Shown: positions 42,419 to 50,269 of the stretch, in pieces | Layout: each line of letters begins with the position of its first letter | Numbering within the stretch: the stretch's first letter is position 1 | Assembly (NCBI GenBank): GCA_041652935.1 | Contig: JBAZGH010000001.1 | Span: 1 to 64,000 of the forward strand | Source of the DNA: JBAZGH01 sp041652935 | Lineage (GTDB): Bacteria > Patescibacteriota > Patescibacteriia > Patescibacteriales > XYC2-FULL-47-12 | DNA length: 64,000 nucleotides | Direction of reading: 5' to 3' | Translations under genes and position numbers: made by a program | Notes under the pieces: model-generated | Told to the model about the DNA's origin: nothing | Databases searched by the model: none | What the model saw: the letters and a program-made list of their open reading frames with translations, nothing else

Positions 42419-43972
42419 ATGCCCAAATATATTGACGGGGTAAAAAAAGTTAACGCAAAAAAGGTTAAAGAAGACAATCCACTGCCAATTTTCTCAAATA
42501 AAAATAAGAATGTAGAAAAATCAGCCAGCGGAATTTTTTATGTTGCCGCTAAAAGCGCCGAGAAGAAGCAAGACATAAAAAAGCCGGGCAGTTACGCGAA
42601 GCCGGAGGAAAAATCAGCTGAAAGCAAAGTAGAAGAAAATAATTTATTTAAAAATATTTTTGGCAAAGCGGAATTCATGGGCGGAAAAAAAATTAATTTA
42701 AAAAACAAATTTTTTAAGATTAGCGAAATGGCGGAAAAGAGAATGGCTAGGCAAAGGGATAAAATTGAATTGAAAAATAAAGAATTAGCCGCAAGAAAAG
42801 AACAAAAAACAGGGGAGGAAAAAGCGCGGTTGGAAAAGATAGCGGCTGAAAAAAAAGCCAGGGAAGAAAAGCATTTAAAAATGCAAAAAGAAAACAAAAG
42901 GCAAAAAAATGAAATTAAAAAAAGGAAGGGAATGGCGAAAAAAGCCAAGGCAAAGCTAAGAGCGGAAAAATTTGCTTTAAAGTTAGAAAGGAAAGAAGAA
43001 TGGAAGAAGAAGGCGGAAGAAACAAAAAAGAAGAAAAAGAAAGCAATAAAAATAATTATTTTAAAAATAAAACAACAGTCAAGAAAACTGTTAATGTCGC
43101 TGGCTGTCGGCGCTATAATTACAATAGCGGTTCTTGCGGGGCTGTCTTATTCGGTTTATCAACATCCCGTTACTAATGATTTGAACCAGGTACTAATAAG
43201 GAAGCTGCCGTTCCCGGCGATTTTTGTGAATTACCGCATGGTAAGGTATTCGCAATATTTTGACGATTTGCGCTTATTAGGAGATTATTATTTAACAGAA
43301 GCAGAGTCTAGCTTGCCCGAAGGAAAAACTTTAGGGAAAAATAAAGATCAACTAGTGCTGGAAAAAATTATAGAAAAAAGATTATTGGAAAACTTAGCGA
43401 ATAAATATAATGTAAAAGTTGGAGAGAATGAAGTTAATGAATATTTTAATAAATTATCCGCCGCGGAAGGCGAAGAGAATTTTACAGATAAGATTTATAA
43501 CCAATATGGCTTAACTAAGAAGCTTTTTAATGAAAAAATAATCTATTATTTTGTTTTGAAAGATAAAATAAAAGAATATTTCATTAAAGATGAAAAAGCG
43601 CATCAAGGAGCAAATTTAAGAATTAAGAAAGTAGAGGAATTGTTAAAAAAGAATCCGGATGATTTTGGAAAATTAGCCGAGAAATACAGTGAAGATGTCC
43701 ACGCTTTAAATGGCGGGGATATTGGATATATAAAATATGGCAGCATGGAAGAGAATTTGAAACAATCTATTACCGGTCTTAATATGGGCGATACAAGTGA
43801 AATTATAAAAGAAGAGGACGAGTATTACATATTAAAAGTACGCGACATAAAAGAGGGCCGGGACGGCCAGGATGTTTGGCTGGAAAAAATAACTATTTTT
43901 ACCAACTATACTTTTGATAAGTATTTAGAGGATTTAAGAAATGAAGCTAAGATTTGGAATTTAATTAAATGA
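42419..43972 (+). CDS. Parvulin-type peptidyl-prolyl isomerase with long coiled coil
   Basis: 517 residues. Residues 1-220 are charged and rich in Lys, Glu and Ala (predicted coiled coil at about 100-215). One membrane helix follows at about 224-247 (LLMSLAVGAIITIAVLAGLSY). Outside it are a SurA/PrsA-like chaperone part (KRLLENLANKYNVKVGENEVNEYF) and a PPIC domain at about 400-485 (FGKLAEKYSEDVHALNGGDIGYIKYG). The protein would fold exported proteins. A cytoplasmic coiled coil of this size is unusual for PrsA-like proteins and may bind another cell component. Confidence 0.85.
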   Translation: MPKYIDGVKKVNAKKVKEDNPLPIFSNKNKNVEKSASGIFYVAAKSAEKKQDIKKPGSYAKPEEKSAESKVEENNLFKNIFGKAEFMGGKKINLKNKFFKISEMAEKRMARQRDKIELKNKELAARKEQKTGEEKARLEKIAAEKKAREEKHLKMQKENKRQKNEIKKRKGMAKKAKAKLRAEKFALKLERKEEWKKKAEETKKKKKKAIKIIILKIKQQSRKLLMSLAVGAIITIAVLAGLSYSVYQHPVTNDLNQVLIRKLPFPAIFVNYRMVRYSQYFDDLRLLGDYYLTEAESSLPEGKTLGKNKDQLVLEKIIEKRLLENLANKYNVKVGENEVNEYFNKLSAAEGEENFTDKIYNQYGLTKKLFNEKIIYYFVLKDKIKEYFIKDEKAHQGANLRIKKVEELLKKNPDDFGKLAEKYSEDVHALNGGDIGYIKYGSMEENLKQSITGLNMGDTSEIIKEEDEYYILKVRDIKEGRDGQDVWLEKITIFTNYTFDKYLEDLRNEAKIWNLIK

Positions 43973-44001
43973 GCTGAAGTGGGGTTAAATTTTATTTTTT
44001 G

Positions 44002-44074
44002 AGCCACCTGTCGGGTTTGAACCGACGACCTACGGTTTACGATACCGCCGCTCTGCCAACTGAGCTAAGGTGGC
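44002..44074 (-). tRNA. tRNA-Thr (CGT)
   Basis: On the minus strand a full cloverleaf can be folded: acceptor GCCACCT/AGGTGGC, D stem GCTC/GAGC, anticodon stem GCGGT/ACCGT with loop ATCGTAA giving anticodon CGT, and T stem GTCGG/CCGAC with loop TTCGAAC. The 3' CCA is not encoded. 73 bases. Confidence 0.93.
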
Positions 44075-44156
44075 CTTTCTTGGAGCAGGTAACGGGAACC
44101 CGCCCACGTCCCGAATTTTCGGGACTACAGTGGGTAAGTTGAACCCACGATTTCTG
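44075..44156 (-). other. Spacer with tRNA-like remnant and palindrome
   Basis: Between the two tRNAs, the minus strand reads GCGGGTTCCCGTTACCTGCTCC, which is split here for length: GCGGGTTC then CCCGTTACC then TGCTCC. It resembles a T arm plus acceptor end lacking four loop bases. A perfect hairpin GTCCCGAA/TTCGGGAC (44108-44125) and a second T-arm-like GTGGGT/ACCCAC stem are also present. No complete cloverleaf can be formed. Confidence 0.4.
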
Positions 44157-44227
44157 AGCGGGATACGAGAATCGAACTCGCGTCTCCTGCTTGGGAAGCA
44201 GATGTACTACCATTGTACTAATCCCGC
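44157..44227 (-). tRNA. tRNA-Gly (CCC)
   Basis: Minus strand: acceptor GCGGGAT/ATCCCGC, D stem GTAC/GTAC, anticodon stem TCTGC/GCAGG with loop TTCCCAA giving anticodon CCC, T stem GCGAG/CTCGT with loop TTCGATT, discriminator U as usual for bacterial tRNA-Gly. CCA is not encoded. 71 bases. Confidence 0.93.
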
Positions 44228-44281
44228 AAATAAACTATTCAACTAAAGTGGCTAAGCAACTAGTTAACTAATTCATATACT

Positions 44282-45883
44282 ATGCCAAAAAATCGATTAA
44301 ATCAAGTTGCAAAAATAACAATACTGACAATAATAGCCAGTTTTTTTATATTATTCAATAATGCCCGGGCGCAAGCGGATGAAAAAGAAGTTTTGCAAAC
44401 AAAACAATATTTTATTAATTTAGATAAAGCGACTATAGCTAGGGGCTACACGGTAGCTGCCTATGAAAACCAGATAAAATTATCTTTAATACCGGGAATA
44501 TTGAATGAATCAACCGGCGTGGATGTTTGGGAATTGCACGAGCCCTTAAATGAGCCATGGCAGTTTAATAGGATAAGCGAAGTTTATCAGTTTGAATTCC
44601 GCAATAAAGCCGCCTACGACAACGAGAAACCATTTATTATCCAGCTAAAATATAATAGCGAGGACAATAATTTAAAGCAGGTTTACTATTTTGATAAAAA
44701 CTATAATTCTTGGCGGCCGCTACCGACGCAAGATTATTTTGGCGAACAAATGGCTCGAGCTTATATCCATTTGCCATTTGCCAGAGTGGCGGTTTTTTCC
44801 AATCCGGACGTAATGGCTGTCGGTAATGCCAGTTGGTACGTTTATAAAAATGGGGATTTTGCGGCCTCGCCTGATTTTCCCAAAGGTTCAATTTTAAAAG
44901 TAACTAATTTGGAGAATAATAAAACCATTGAGGTGGAAATAAACGATTGGGGTCCTGATAGGGCTATCCATCCCGACCGAGTAATTGATTTAGATAAACT
45001 GGCTTTTAAAAAAATAGCTAGTTTAGGAGATGGAATCGTAAGAGTTGGCGTTGAGCCGATTTACATACCGGAAGAAAACGGAAGTGTGCTTGGAATAAAA
45101 ATAGACAGGATTAATGAAAATTTAGATATTAATTCCAAGGCTTTTATAGTCCAGGATATAAATTCGGGCGAGGTTATAATCGCCGGCAACGCGACTACAA
45201 CTTTGCCCTTGGCCAGCTTGACTAAAATAGTAACCGCCAGCGTTTTTTTAGACACTAATCCTGATTTTAACAAAGTAATAACATATTCAGTCAAGGATGA
45301 AGAAAACAATTGGCCGTATTTGGAAAATAAATATGAATCAATGCGTCTGCAGATAGAGGACGGCGACCAGTTTACCGTTAAAGATGCATTTTTTTCCACA
45401 CTGGTTAAATCAACTAATAATACGGCTGAAACTTTAGCGCGGATAAGCGGAATTCCGCGTGAAGATTTTATTAAGAAAATGAACGAAAAAGTCCATGAAT
45501 GGGGCGCAACCAGCACTGTTTTTGTTGAGCCGTCCGGGCTGTCGCCGGAGAATGTGTCAACTGTCTCGGATTATGCTATAATAAGTAAAAATGCGCTTAA
45601 GCATCCAAAGCTTCTTGAAGCAACTACTTTAAAGCGGTACGAATTTACAACCCTGAAGGATAAAAAGAAAGTTATACAAAGCAATACTAATGAGTTGCTT
45701 TATGACAGTTTTTATGTAACTGGGGGGAAGACAGGATATATAGATGAGGTGGGATATTGTTTGATGACTAAAATAAAAACAGGTAACTCTGAAATAATCG
45801 GAGTTTTATTAGGGGCTGATACCCGCGAACAAAGTTTTAATGAAATGAGGGATTTACTTAAGTATGCAAGTCGTAAAAAGTAA
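44282..45883 (+). CDS. RlpA-like DPBB fused to D-alanyl-D-alanine carboxypeptidase
   Basis: 533 residues. A signal peptide covers 1-30. Residues 35-175 form an unassigned domain. Residues 181-260 match the RlpA double-psi beta barrel (GNASWYVYKNG, GSILKVTNLENNKTIEVEINDWGP, RVIDLDKLAF). Residues 280-525 are a peptidase S11/PBP5 domain with ASLTK (S312, K315), STN (S377, N379) and KTG (483-485), so the carboxypeptidase triad is complete. RlpA alone acts as a lytic transglycosylase or septal peptidoglycan binder. The fusion would place a glycan-binding or cutting module on a stem-peptide trimmer. Confidence 0.88.
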   Translation: MPKNRLNQVAKITILTIIASFFILFNNARAQADEKEVLQTKQYFINLDKATIARGYTVAAYENQIKLSLIPGILNESTGVDVWELHEPLNEPWQFNRISEVYQFEFRNKAAYDNEKPFIIQLKYNSEDNNLKQVYYFDKNYNSWRPLPTQDYFGEQMARAYIHLPFARVAVFSNPDVMAVGNASWYVYKNGDFAASPDFPKGSILKVTNLENNKTIEVEINDWGPDRAIHPDRVIDLDKLAFKKIASLGDGIVRVGVEPIYIPEENGSVLGIKIDRINENLDINSKAFIVQDINSGEVIIAGNATTTLPLASLTKIVTASVFLDTNPDFNKVITYSVKDEENNWPYLENKYESMRLQIEDGDQFTVKDAFFSTLVKSTNNTAETLARISGIPREDFIKKMNEKVHEWGATSTVFVEPSGLSPENVSTVSDYAIISKNALKHPKLLEATTLKRYEFTTLKDKKKVIQSNTNELLYDSFYVTGGKTGYIDEVGYCLMTKIKTGNSEIIGVLLGADTREQSFNEMRDLLKYASRKK

Positions 45884-45993
45884 CACGAAACTGCGAAAAT
45901 ATGCGAATATAACGAAAAAAAATTTTCACGAAAAATTTTTGTGGCATTCGCATTAATCTATAGAAATTTTAATCCGTATAATGAATTCGTGTT
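45882..45993. repeat. Nested inverted repeat before ftsE
   Basis: Outer arms AACACGAA (45882-45889) and TTCGTGTT (45986-45993) enclose inner arms ATGCGAAT (45901-45908) and ATTCGCAT (45946-45953). The left arm overlaps the stop codon of the carboxypeptidase gene. Confidence 0.7.
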
Positions 45994-46002
45994 AATGGTT
46001 CG

Positions 46003-46031
46003 TTAACCTTTTTAAATAGCGCTAAGATAAT
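46003..46031 (+). promoter_or_regulatory. Promoter of ftsE
   Basis: TTAACC (46003-46008), 17-base spacer, GATAAT (46026-46031), then eight bases to the ATG at 46040. It lies directly after the nested inverted repeat and would give an almost leaderless transcript. Confidence 0.5.
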
Positions 46032-46039
46032 TAAACATT

Positions 46040-46720
46040 ATGATAAGTTTTGAAAACGTCAGCAAGCATTACCCACCCAGCACAAAGGCGCTGGATGGCT
46101 TTAGCTTGGAAATTAAGCCGGGGGAATTCGTATCCATAGTCGGCCAGTCGGGAACCGGAAAAACCACTATGGTAAAATTATTAATCGGAGAAGAAAGGGC
46201 TACCAAAGGAAGAATCGCCATAGGCGATTGGGATATTACCAGAATCAAGCAGCGCGAGGTGCCTTATTTGCGCCGCCAAATAGGAGTTATTTTCCAGGAT
46301 TTTAAATTGTTGCCGCAAAAAACCCTATTGGAAAATGTTGCGTTTGCCATGCAAGTTTGCGGGCATCCGCCAAGCGAAATAAGCGCTAAGGTGCCGCAAA
46401 TTTTAAAATTAGTCGGGCTCGAGAGAAAGGGGCACCGCTATCCCCATGAAGTTTCCGGCGGAGAGCAGCAGCGGGTCGTTATCGCCCGTTCGCTGATACA
46501 CCATCCGAAAATATTATTGGCTGATGAGCCGACTGGAAATTTAGATTCAATTAACGCGGCTGATATTATAAATTTACTGGAAAAAATAAATAAATTCGGC
46601 ACTACGGTTATTTTAGTCACCCATAACAAAGAAATAGTAAACAGCTTGCGCCGCCGGGTAGTTACAATAGATGGCGGCCGAGTTATAAGTGATCAAAAAG
46701 TAGGGAAGTATATCCTTTAA
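46040..46720 (+). CDS. ftsE: Cell division ATP-binding protein FtsE
   Basis: 226 residues. Walker A GQSGTGKTT (35-43), Q-loop VIFQDFKLLP, signature VSGGEQ (138-143) and Walker B ILLADEPTGNLD (158 on). LLPQKTLLENVAFAMQVCG is the characteristic FtsE segment. FtsE powers FtsX, which controls peptidoglycan hydrolases at the division site. ftsX follows after an unusual 139-bp gap filled with a repeat element. Confidence 0.93.
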   Translation: MISFENVSKHYPPSTKALDGFSLEIKPGEFVSIVGQSGTGKTTMVKLLIGEERATKGRIAIGDWDITRIKQREVPYLRRQIGVIFQDFKLLPQKTLLENVAFAMQVCGHPPSEISAKVPQILKLVGLERKGHRYPHEVSGGEQQRVVIARSLIHHPKILLADEPTGNLDSINAADIINLLEKINKFGTTVILVTHNKEIVNSLRRRVVTIDGGRVISDQKVGKYIL

Positions 46721-46725
46721 AAAAT

Positions 46726-46815
46726 AATTCAAATCTATAAATTATATGCAAATACTACAATTAAATTATTTGCATCCATTTGTATACATATAAATTCGTG
46801 CAACATATTTGAATT
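46726..46815. repeat. Nested inverted repeat separating ftsE and ftsX
   Basis: Outer AATTCAAAT (46726-46734) and ATTTGAATT (46807-46815), inner ATGCAAAT (46746-46753) and ATTTGCAT (46768-46775). The same ATGCAAAT/ATTTGCAT pair occurs at 53338-53419. Confidence 0.75.
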
Positions 46816-46859
46816 AACGGTTTGACCTCCATGTAAATAAGTATAACTTAATTTGAACT

Positions 46860-47777
46860 ATGATTTTAATATCATTATCAAGAATTTTAAAATTTGCCGT
46901 CCAGGACTTTATCCGCAATTTTTGGATTTCCATTGTGACGGTTACTATTTTAATTTTGTCCTTGTTTTCAATAAATTTTTTAATTGTAGCCGGAGTTATC
47001 AGCGAAGCCGCTATTAAAACTGTTGAACAGAAAATTGATTTAAGTTTGTATTTATCTCCAGCAGCGGCCGAGGAAGACATTAGCGCGCTAAAGAAGGAAT
47101 TGGAAAATTTAGACGGAGTTGCCGAGGTTGAATACATATCAAAAACGCAGGCGCTGGAAGCTTTCCAGCAGAAGCATAAAGACAATGCCGAAGTGCAGGA
47201 TGCATTAAGGGAAATAGGGGATAATCCGCTGAACCCAAGTTTTGTTGTGCAGGCAAAACTTTTATCTGATTATGAGGCAATAATTAATTCGCTTGATAAA
47301 TTAAGCAAGCACACGATAATAGAAAGCAGGAATTTTGACAACCATAAAATTCTGCTAGAGAGCATGAGCAATATTACCGTTAAAACCAGGCAGGCGGGGA
47401 TGCTTATCAGTTTTATTTTTGTAGTAATTACCATACTAGTCGTTTTTAACGCCATTAGAATCGCCATCTATACCCATAAAAAAGAAATTAGGATAATGAA
47501 ACTGGTTGGGGCAAGCGATTGGTTTATACGCGCCCCATTTTTGGTTGAGGGCATAATATATGCTTTTATCGGAGTTATTTGCATAATTGCATTGTTTTAC
47601 CCATTTATCCATCTGTTGCAGCCGTATTTAACTACTTTCTTTAACGCCAACGATTTAAATTTATTGGATTATTTTAATAGTAATTTTATCTTAATTTTTG
47701 GCTCTCAATTTTTAGTTGCTGGATTAATTAATATAATCGCCAGCTTATGGGCGATGAGAAATCATTTAAGAGTTTAA
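46860..47777 (+). CDS. ftsX: Cell division protein FtsX
   Basis: 305 residues. A first helix at about 23-42, an outer domain at 45-180 (VEQKIDLSLYLSPAAAEEDISALKKELENLDGVAEVEYISKTQAL is the classic region, cited here only by its start and end), then three helices in the C-terminal third with IRIMKLVGASDWFIRAPFLVEG. It forms the membrane part of FtsEX and passes ATPase strokes to hydrolases outside. The C-terminal end overlaps no other gene once the kinase start is placed at 47795. Confidence 0.92.
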   Translation: MILISLSRILKFAVQDFIRNFWISIVTVTILILSLFSINFLIVAGVISEAAIKTVEQKIDLSLYLSPAAAEEDISALKKELENLDGVAEVEYISKTQALEAFQQKHKDNAEVQDALREIGDNPLNPSFVVQAKLLSDYEAIINSLDKLSKHTIIESRNFDNHKILLESMSNITVKTRQAGMLISFIFVVITILVVFNAIRIAIYTHKKEIRIMKLVGASDWFIRAPFLVEGIIYAFIGVICIIALFYPFIHLLQPYLTTFFNANDLNLLDYFNSNFILIFGSQFLVAGLINIIASLWAMRNHLRV

Positions 47778-47794
47778 TAATAAAATATTATTTT

Positions 47795-48775
47795 ATGAAA
47801 TACGATTTAGTTTCAATTGGAGGCGCGGTAGAAGATATAACTTTTTATCCTGATAACGCTATTTTAGTTGATAATAAGCAGGATATCCTAAGGCAGAAAC
47901 TGCTTGCTTTTGAATATGGGGCAAAGATAAGGGTTAAAGAGGCGCATTCAACCTTCGGCGGCGGCGCGGCTAATGTTTCAGTTTCAGCCAGAAGTTTAGG
48001 GCTTAAGTCCGCCTGCGTTTGCGCGGTCGGAGATGATTATCGGGGAAAATCAATAATAAAAAATTTAAAAGAGAAGAAAGTTGATGTTAAATTTATCCAA
48101 AGAATAAAAGGCGATATGAGCGGTTTTTCTTTTTTATTAGTTGGTCCGGGAAATGAACACGTAATTTTTTCCCATCGGGCGGCTAATTCAAAAATGGAAG
48201 TTTCTAATAATATTTTAAAAAAAATCAACAGCCGATGGCTTTACATAACATCACTGTCTGGAGAATGGCATCCGATTCTAAATAATATATTCAAGCACCA
48301 CAACCGGTTTAAAATCGCCTGGAATCCCGGCTACATCCAGCTGACCGAAGGCATCGGTTTAATGAAAAAGTTTTTAAAATATACCGAAGTCATAAATTTA
48401 AACGAAGATGAGGCAATTGAATTCGTGGCGTCCTGCCGCAAAGCCATGAAGGGGCGGGACCAAAGCCGGAAATTTTTAAGCAACGTTAAGAATTTATTGG
48501 AAGTGATAAAAAGCTATGGGCCGAGTATTGTAATGATAACTAGGGGGAGAAAGGGAGCGGATGCTTATGACGGAAAAAATTTCTATCACATAAATATAAA
48601 AAAAGAAGCCAGGCGGGTTGATACTACTGGAGTCGGAGACGCTTTTGGCTCAGCTTTTGTGTCCGGGCTGGAAATTTATGGGGAAGACATAGAAAGAGCG
48701 ATGGATCTTGGAATAAGAAATTCCGCCTCGGTTATAGCGGAAAAGGGGGCGCAGAATGGATTGTTAAAGTTGTAA
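47795..48775 (+). CDS. PfkB-family carbohydrate or nucleoside kinase
   Basis: 326 residues from ATG 47795 (MKYDLVSIGGAVEDI); an upstream ATG at 47747 lies inside ftsX and would add residues that do not fit the family. GGGAANVSVSARSLGL is the ribose-binding region and DTTGVGDAFGSAFVSGL holds the catalytic aspartate and anion hole. Sugar and nucleoside kinases of this group include ribokinase, adenosine kinase and CPR homologues thought to act in nucleoside salvage. The following gene is a PduL-type phosphotransacylase, 2 bases away. Confidence 0.83.
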   Translation: MKYDLVSIGGAVEDITFYPDNAILVDNKQDILRQKLLAFEYGAKIRVKEAHSTFGGGAANVSVSARSLGLKSACVCAVGDDYRGKSIIKNLKEKKVDVKFIQRIKGDMSGFSFLLVGPGNEHVIFSHRAANSKMEVSNNILKKINSRWLYITSLSGEWHPILNNIFKHHNRFKIAWNPGYIQLTEGIGLMKKFLKYTEVINLNEDEAIEFVASCRKAMKGRDQSRKFLSNVKNLLEVIKSYGPSIVMITRGRKGADAYDGKNFYHINIKKEARRVDTTGVGDAFGSAFVSGLEIYGEDIERAMDLGIRNSASVIAEKGAQNGLLKL

Positions 48776-48777
48776 AT

Positions 48778-49347
48778 ATGAAAATAAAAATAGAAGTATC
48801 AGGGAGGCATATTCATTTATCAAGCAATGATTTAAATAAGTTATTTGGCAGTGATTATGAATTACAAAAATTGCGTGATTTATCACAGCCAGGAGAATTT
48901 GCCTGTGAAGAAAAAGTTTTATTGCGTAACGGCAATAATGAAATAGCGGTTAGAATTATTGGTCCGGCGCGAGGCATTACTCAAATTGAAATTTCGCAAA
49001 AAGACGCTGCAGAATTAAATATAAATCCACCCCGCAGAATGTCGGGGGATTTACGCGGCAGCGCGGGTATAAAAATTATTGGACCAAAAGATGGGGTTGA
49101 TTTAATAAAGGGCGTAATTTTATCCCAAAGGCATATTCATTTAGATAAGGGATCAGCTAAAAAATTAAATTTAAGTGATAACCAAAAAGTTGATGTGCGA
49201 GTTGATAATCAAAAAAGTTATGTATTTAAGGATGTTTTAGTGCGGGTGGGAGAAAAATATAAGCCAGCCCTGCATATTGATACCGATGATGCCGTAGAAG
49301 CTGATATAAAAAGAGGAGAAGTAACGGGGGGCACAATATTGCAATAA
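48778..49347 (+). CDS. pduL: PduL-type phosphate acyltransferase
   Basis: 189 residues with the two PduL repeats: VSGRHIHLSSNDL at the N-terminus and SQRHIHLDKGSAKKL at about 115-129, plus ALHIDTDDAVEA. The histidines bind zinc. PduL interconverts acyl-CoA and acyl phosphate. No microcompartment shell gene or signal extension is seen, so it most likely works as a free phosphotransacetylase in acetate fermentation with ATP gain by an acetate kinase elsewhere. A terminator follows. Confidence 0.85.
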   Translation: MKIKIEVSGRHIHLSSNDLNKLFGSDYELQKLRDLSQPGEFACEEKVLLRNGNNEIAVRIIGPARGITQIEISQKDAAELNINPPRRMSGDLRGSAGIKIIGPKDGVDLIKGVILSQRHIHLDKGSAKKLNLSDNQKVDVRVDNQKSYVFKDVLVRVGEKYKPALHIDTDDAVEADIKRGEVTGGTILQ

Positions 49348-49380
49348 TCAATTTTTTATGTTAAATTATATTACTAATTA

Positions 49381-49406
49381 AGCTGGTTTATTTACCAGCT
49401 TTTTTA
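49381..49406 (+). terminator. Intrinsic terminator after pduL
   Basis: AGCTGGT (49381-49387) pairs perfectly with ACCAGCT (49394-49400) around a six-base loop, followed by a run of T. It ends the kinase-pduL transcript. Confidence 0.85.
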
Positions 49407-49430
49407 CTCCTACAAACCTACAAATACAAC

Positions 49431-50102
49431 ATGACTGTTTATATAATAATTCCAACATATAATGAAGAGAAAAGCATCAGAGCGGTTATTAAAGACATAA
49501 AAAATAGTTTCAATGAAGCCAGGATTATTATCGTTGATGATGCATCTGATGACCAGACGGTTGCCTTTGCACAAAATTTACCTATTGCCATAATTTTACA
49601 ACACGCTGTAAACAGGGGGCAGGGAGCGGCTTTAAAAACCGGTACCGAATGCGCTATAATAGAGGGAGCGGATATTATTGTACATTTTGACGCTGACGGG
49701 CAGTTTTTGGCTGATGAAATTAAAGATATGACAGCGCCCATAGTTAATGGGCAAGCAGATATTGTTTTTGGCTCGCGTTTCCTAGATAAAAAATCAAGCA
49801 TGCCATGGTTGAAAAAAAATATAATAATGCCCTTAGCGCGCTTAATTAATAAAATATTTTTTAATGTTCAATTATCTGATCCGCAGGCCGGCTTCCGCGC
49901 TTTTTCGCGAGAAGCTTATAAAAAAATAGAATGGCAACAGGATAGGATGGCGCACTGTTCGGAAATTATGCGCAATGCTTTCAAAAATAAATTACGAATA
50001 AAAGAAGTTCCAATAACTGTGATCTATAAAGATTTCGGCCAAAAATTTTCCGGAGGATTTAGAATTTTAAAAGATATGTTTATTGGGAGGTTTACACGAT
50101 AA
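49431..50102 (+). CDS. Glycosyltransferase family 2, dolichyl/polyprenyl-phosphate type
   Basis: 223 residues. IIIPTYNEEKSI, IIIVDDASDDQT and HFDADGQFLADEI give the GT-A nucleotide site with the DxD-like DADG, and DPQAGFRAFSREAYK is typical of DPM1-like enzymes. It would charge a polyprenyl phosphate with a sugar at the inner face, the donor for GT-C enzymes such as the one at 101. It lacks membrane helices. A DUF2304 gene follows, an arrangement common for this subgroup. Confidence 0.87.
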   Translation: MTVYIIIPTYNEEKSIRAVIKDIKNSFNEARIIIVDDASDDQTVAFAQNLPIAIILQHAVNRGQGAALKTGTECAIIEGADIIVHFDADGQFLADEIKDMTAPIVNGQADIVFGSRFLDKKSSMPWLKKNIIMPLARLINKIFFNVQLSDPQAGFRAFSREAYKKIEWQQDRMAHCSEIMRNAFKNKLRIKEVPITVIYKDFGQKFSGGFRILKDMFIGRFTR

Positions 50103-50104
50103 CG

Positions 50105-50264
50105 CCCTCACCCCTAACCCCTCTCCCAAAGGGAGAGGGGGAAAATGTCAATTTAACTTTATTTATAATTTTATTAAATAATATAAAATAAATAAACTCC
50201 AAAATTATTTCTGTTATGACGAGAGGGAACTCCCTCTCCTCGTGGGAGAGGGTTGGGGTGAGGG
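50105..50264. repeat. REP-like pair with internal hairpins
   Basis: Outer CCCTCACCCC (50105-50114) and GGGGTGAGGG (50255-50264) are perfect complements. Each arm has its own hairpin: CCCCTCTCCC/GGGAGAGGGG (50118-50127 with 50131-50140) and CCCTCTCC/GGAGAGGG (50232-50239 with 50245-50252). About 75 bases of AT-rich DNA lie between. It resembles the element in lepA. Confidence 0.85.
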
Positions 50265-50269
50265 AATAT

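Noticed and set aside
50216..50269. N-terminal extension of the DUF2304 protein
   Set aside because: The 18 codons are repeat-arm sequence; the ATG at 50270 begins a normal membrane helix.
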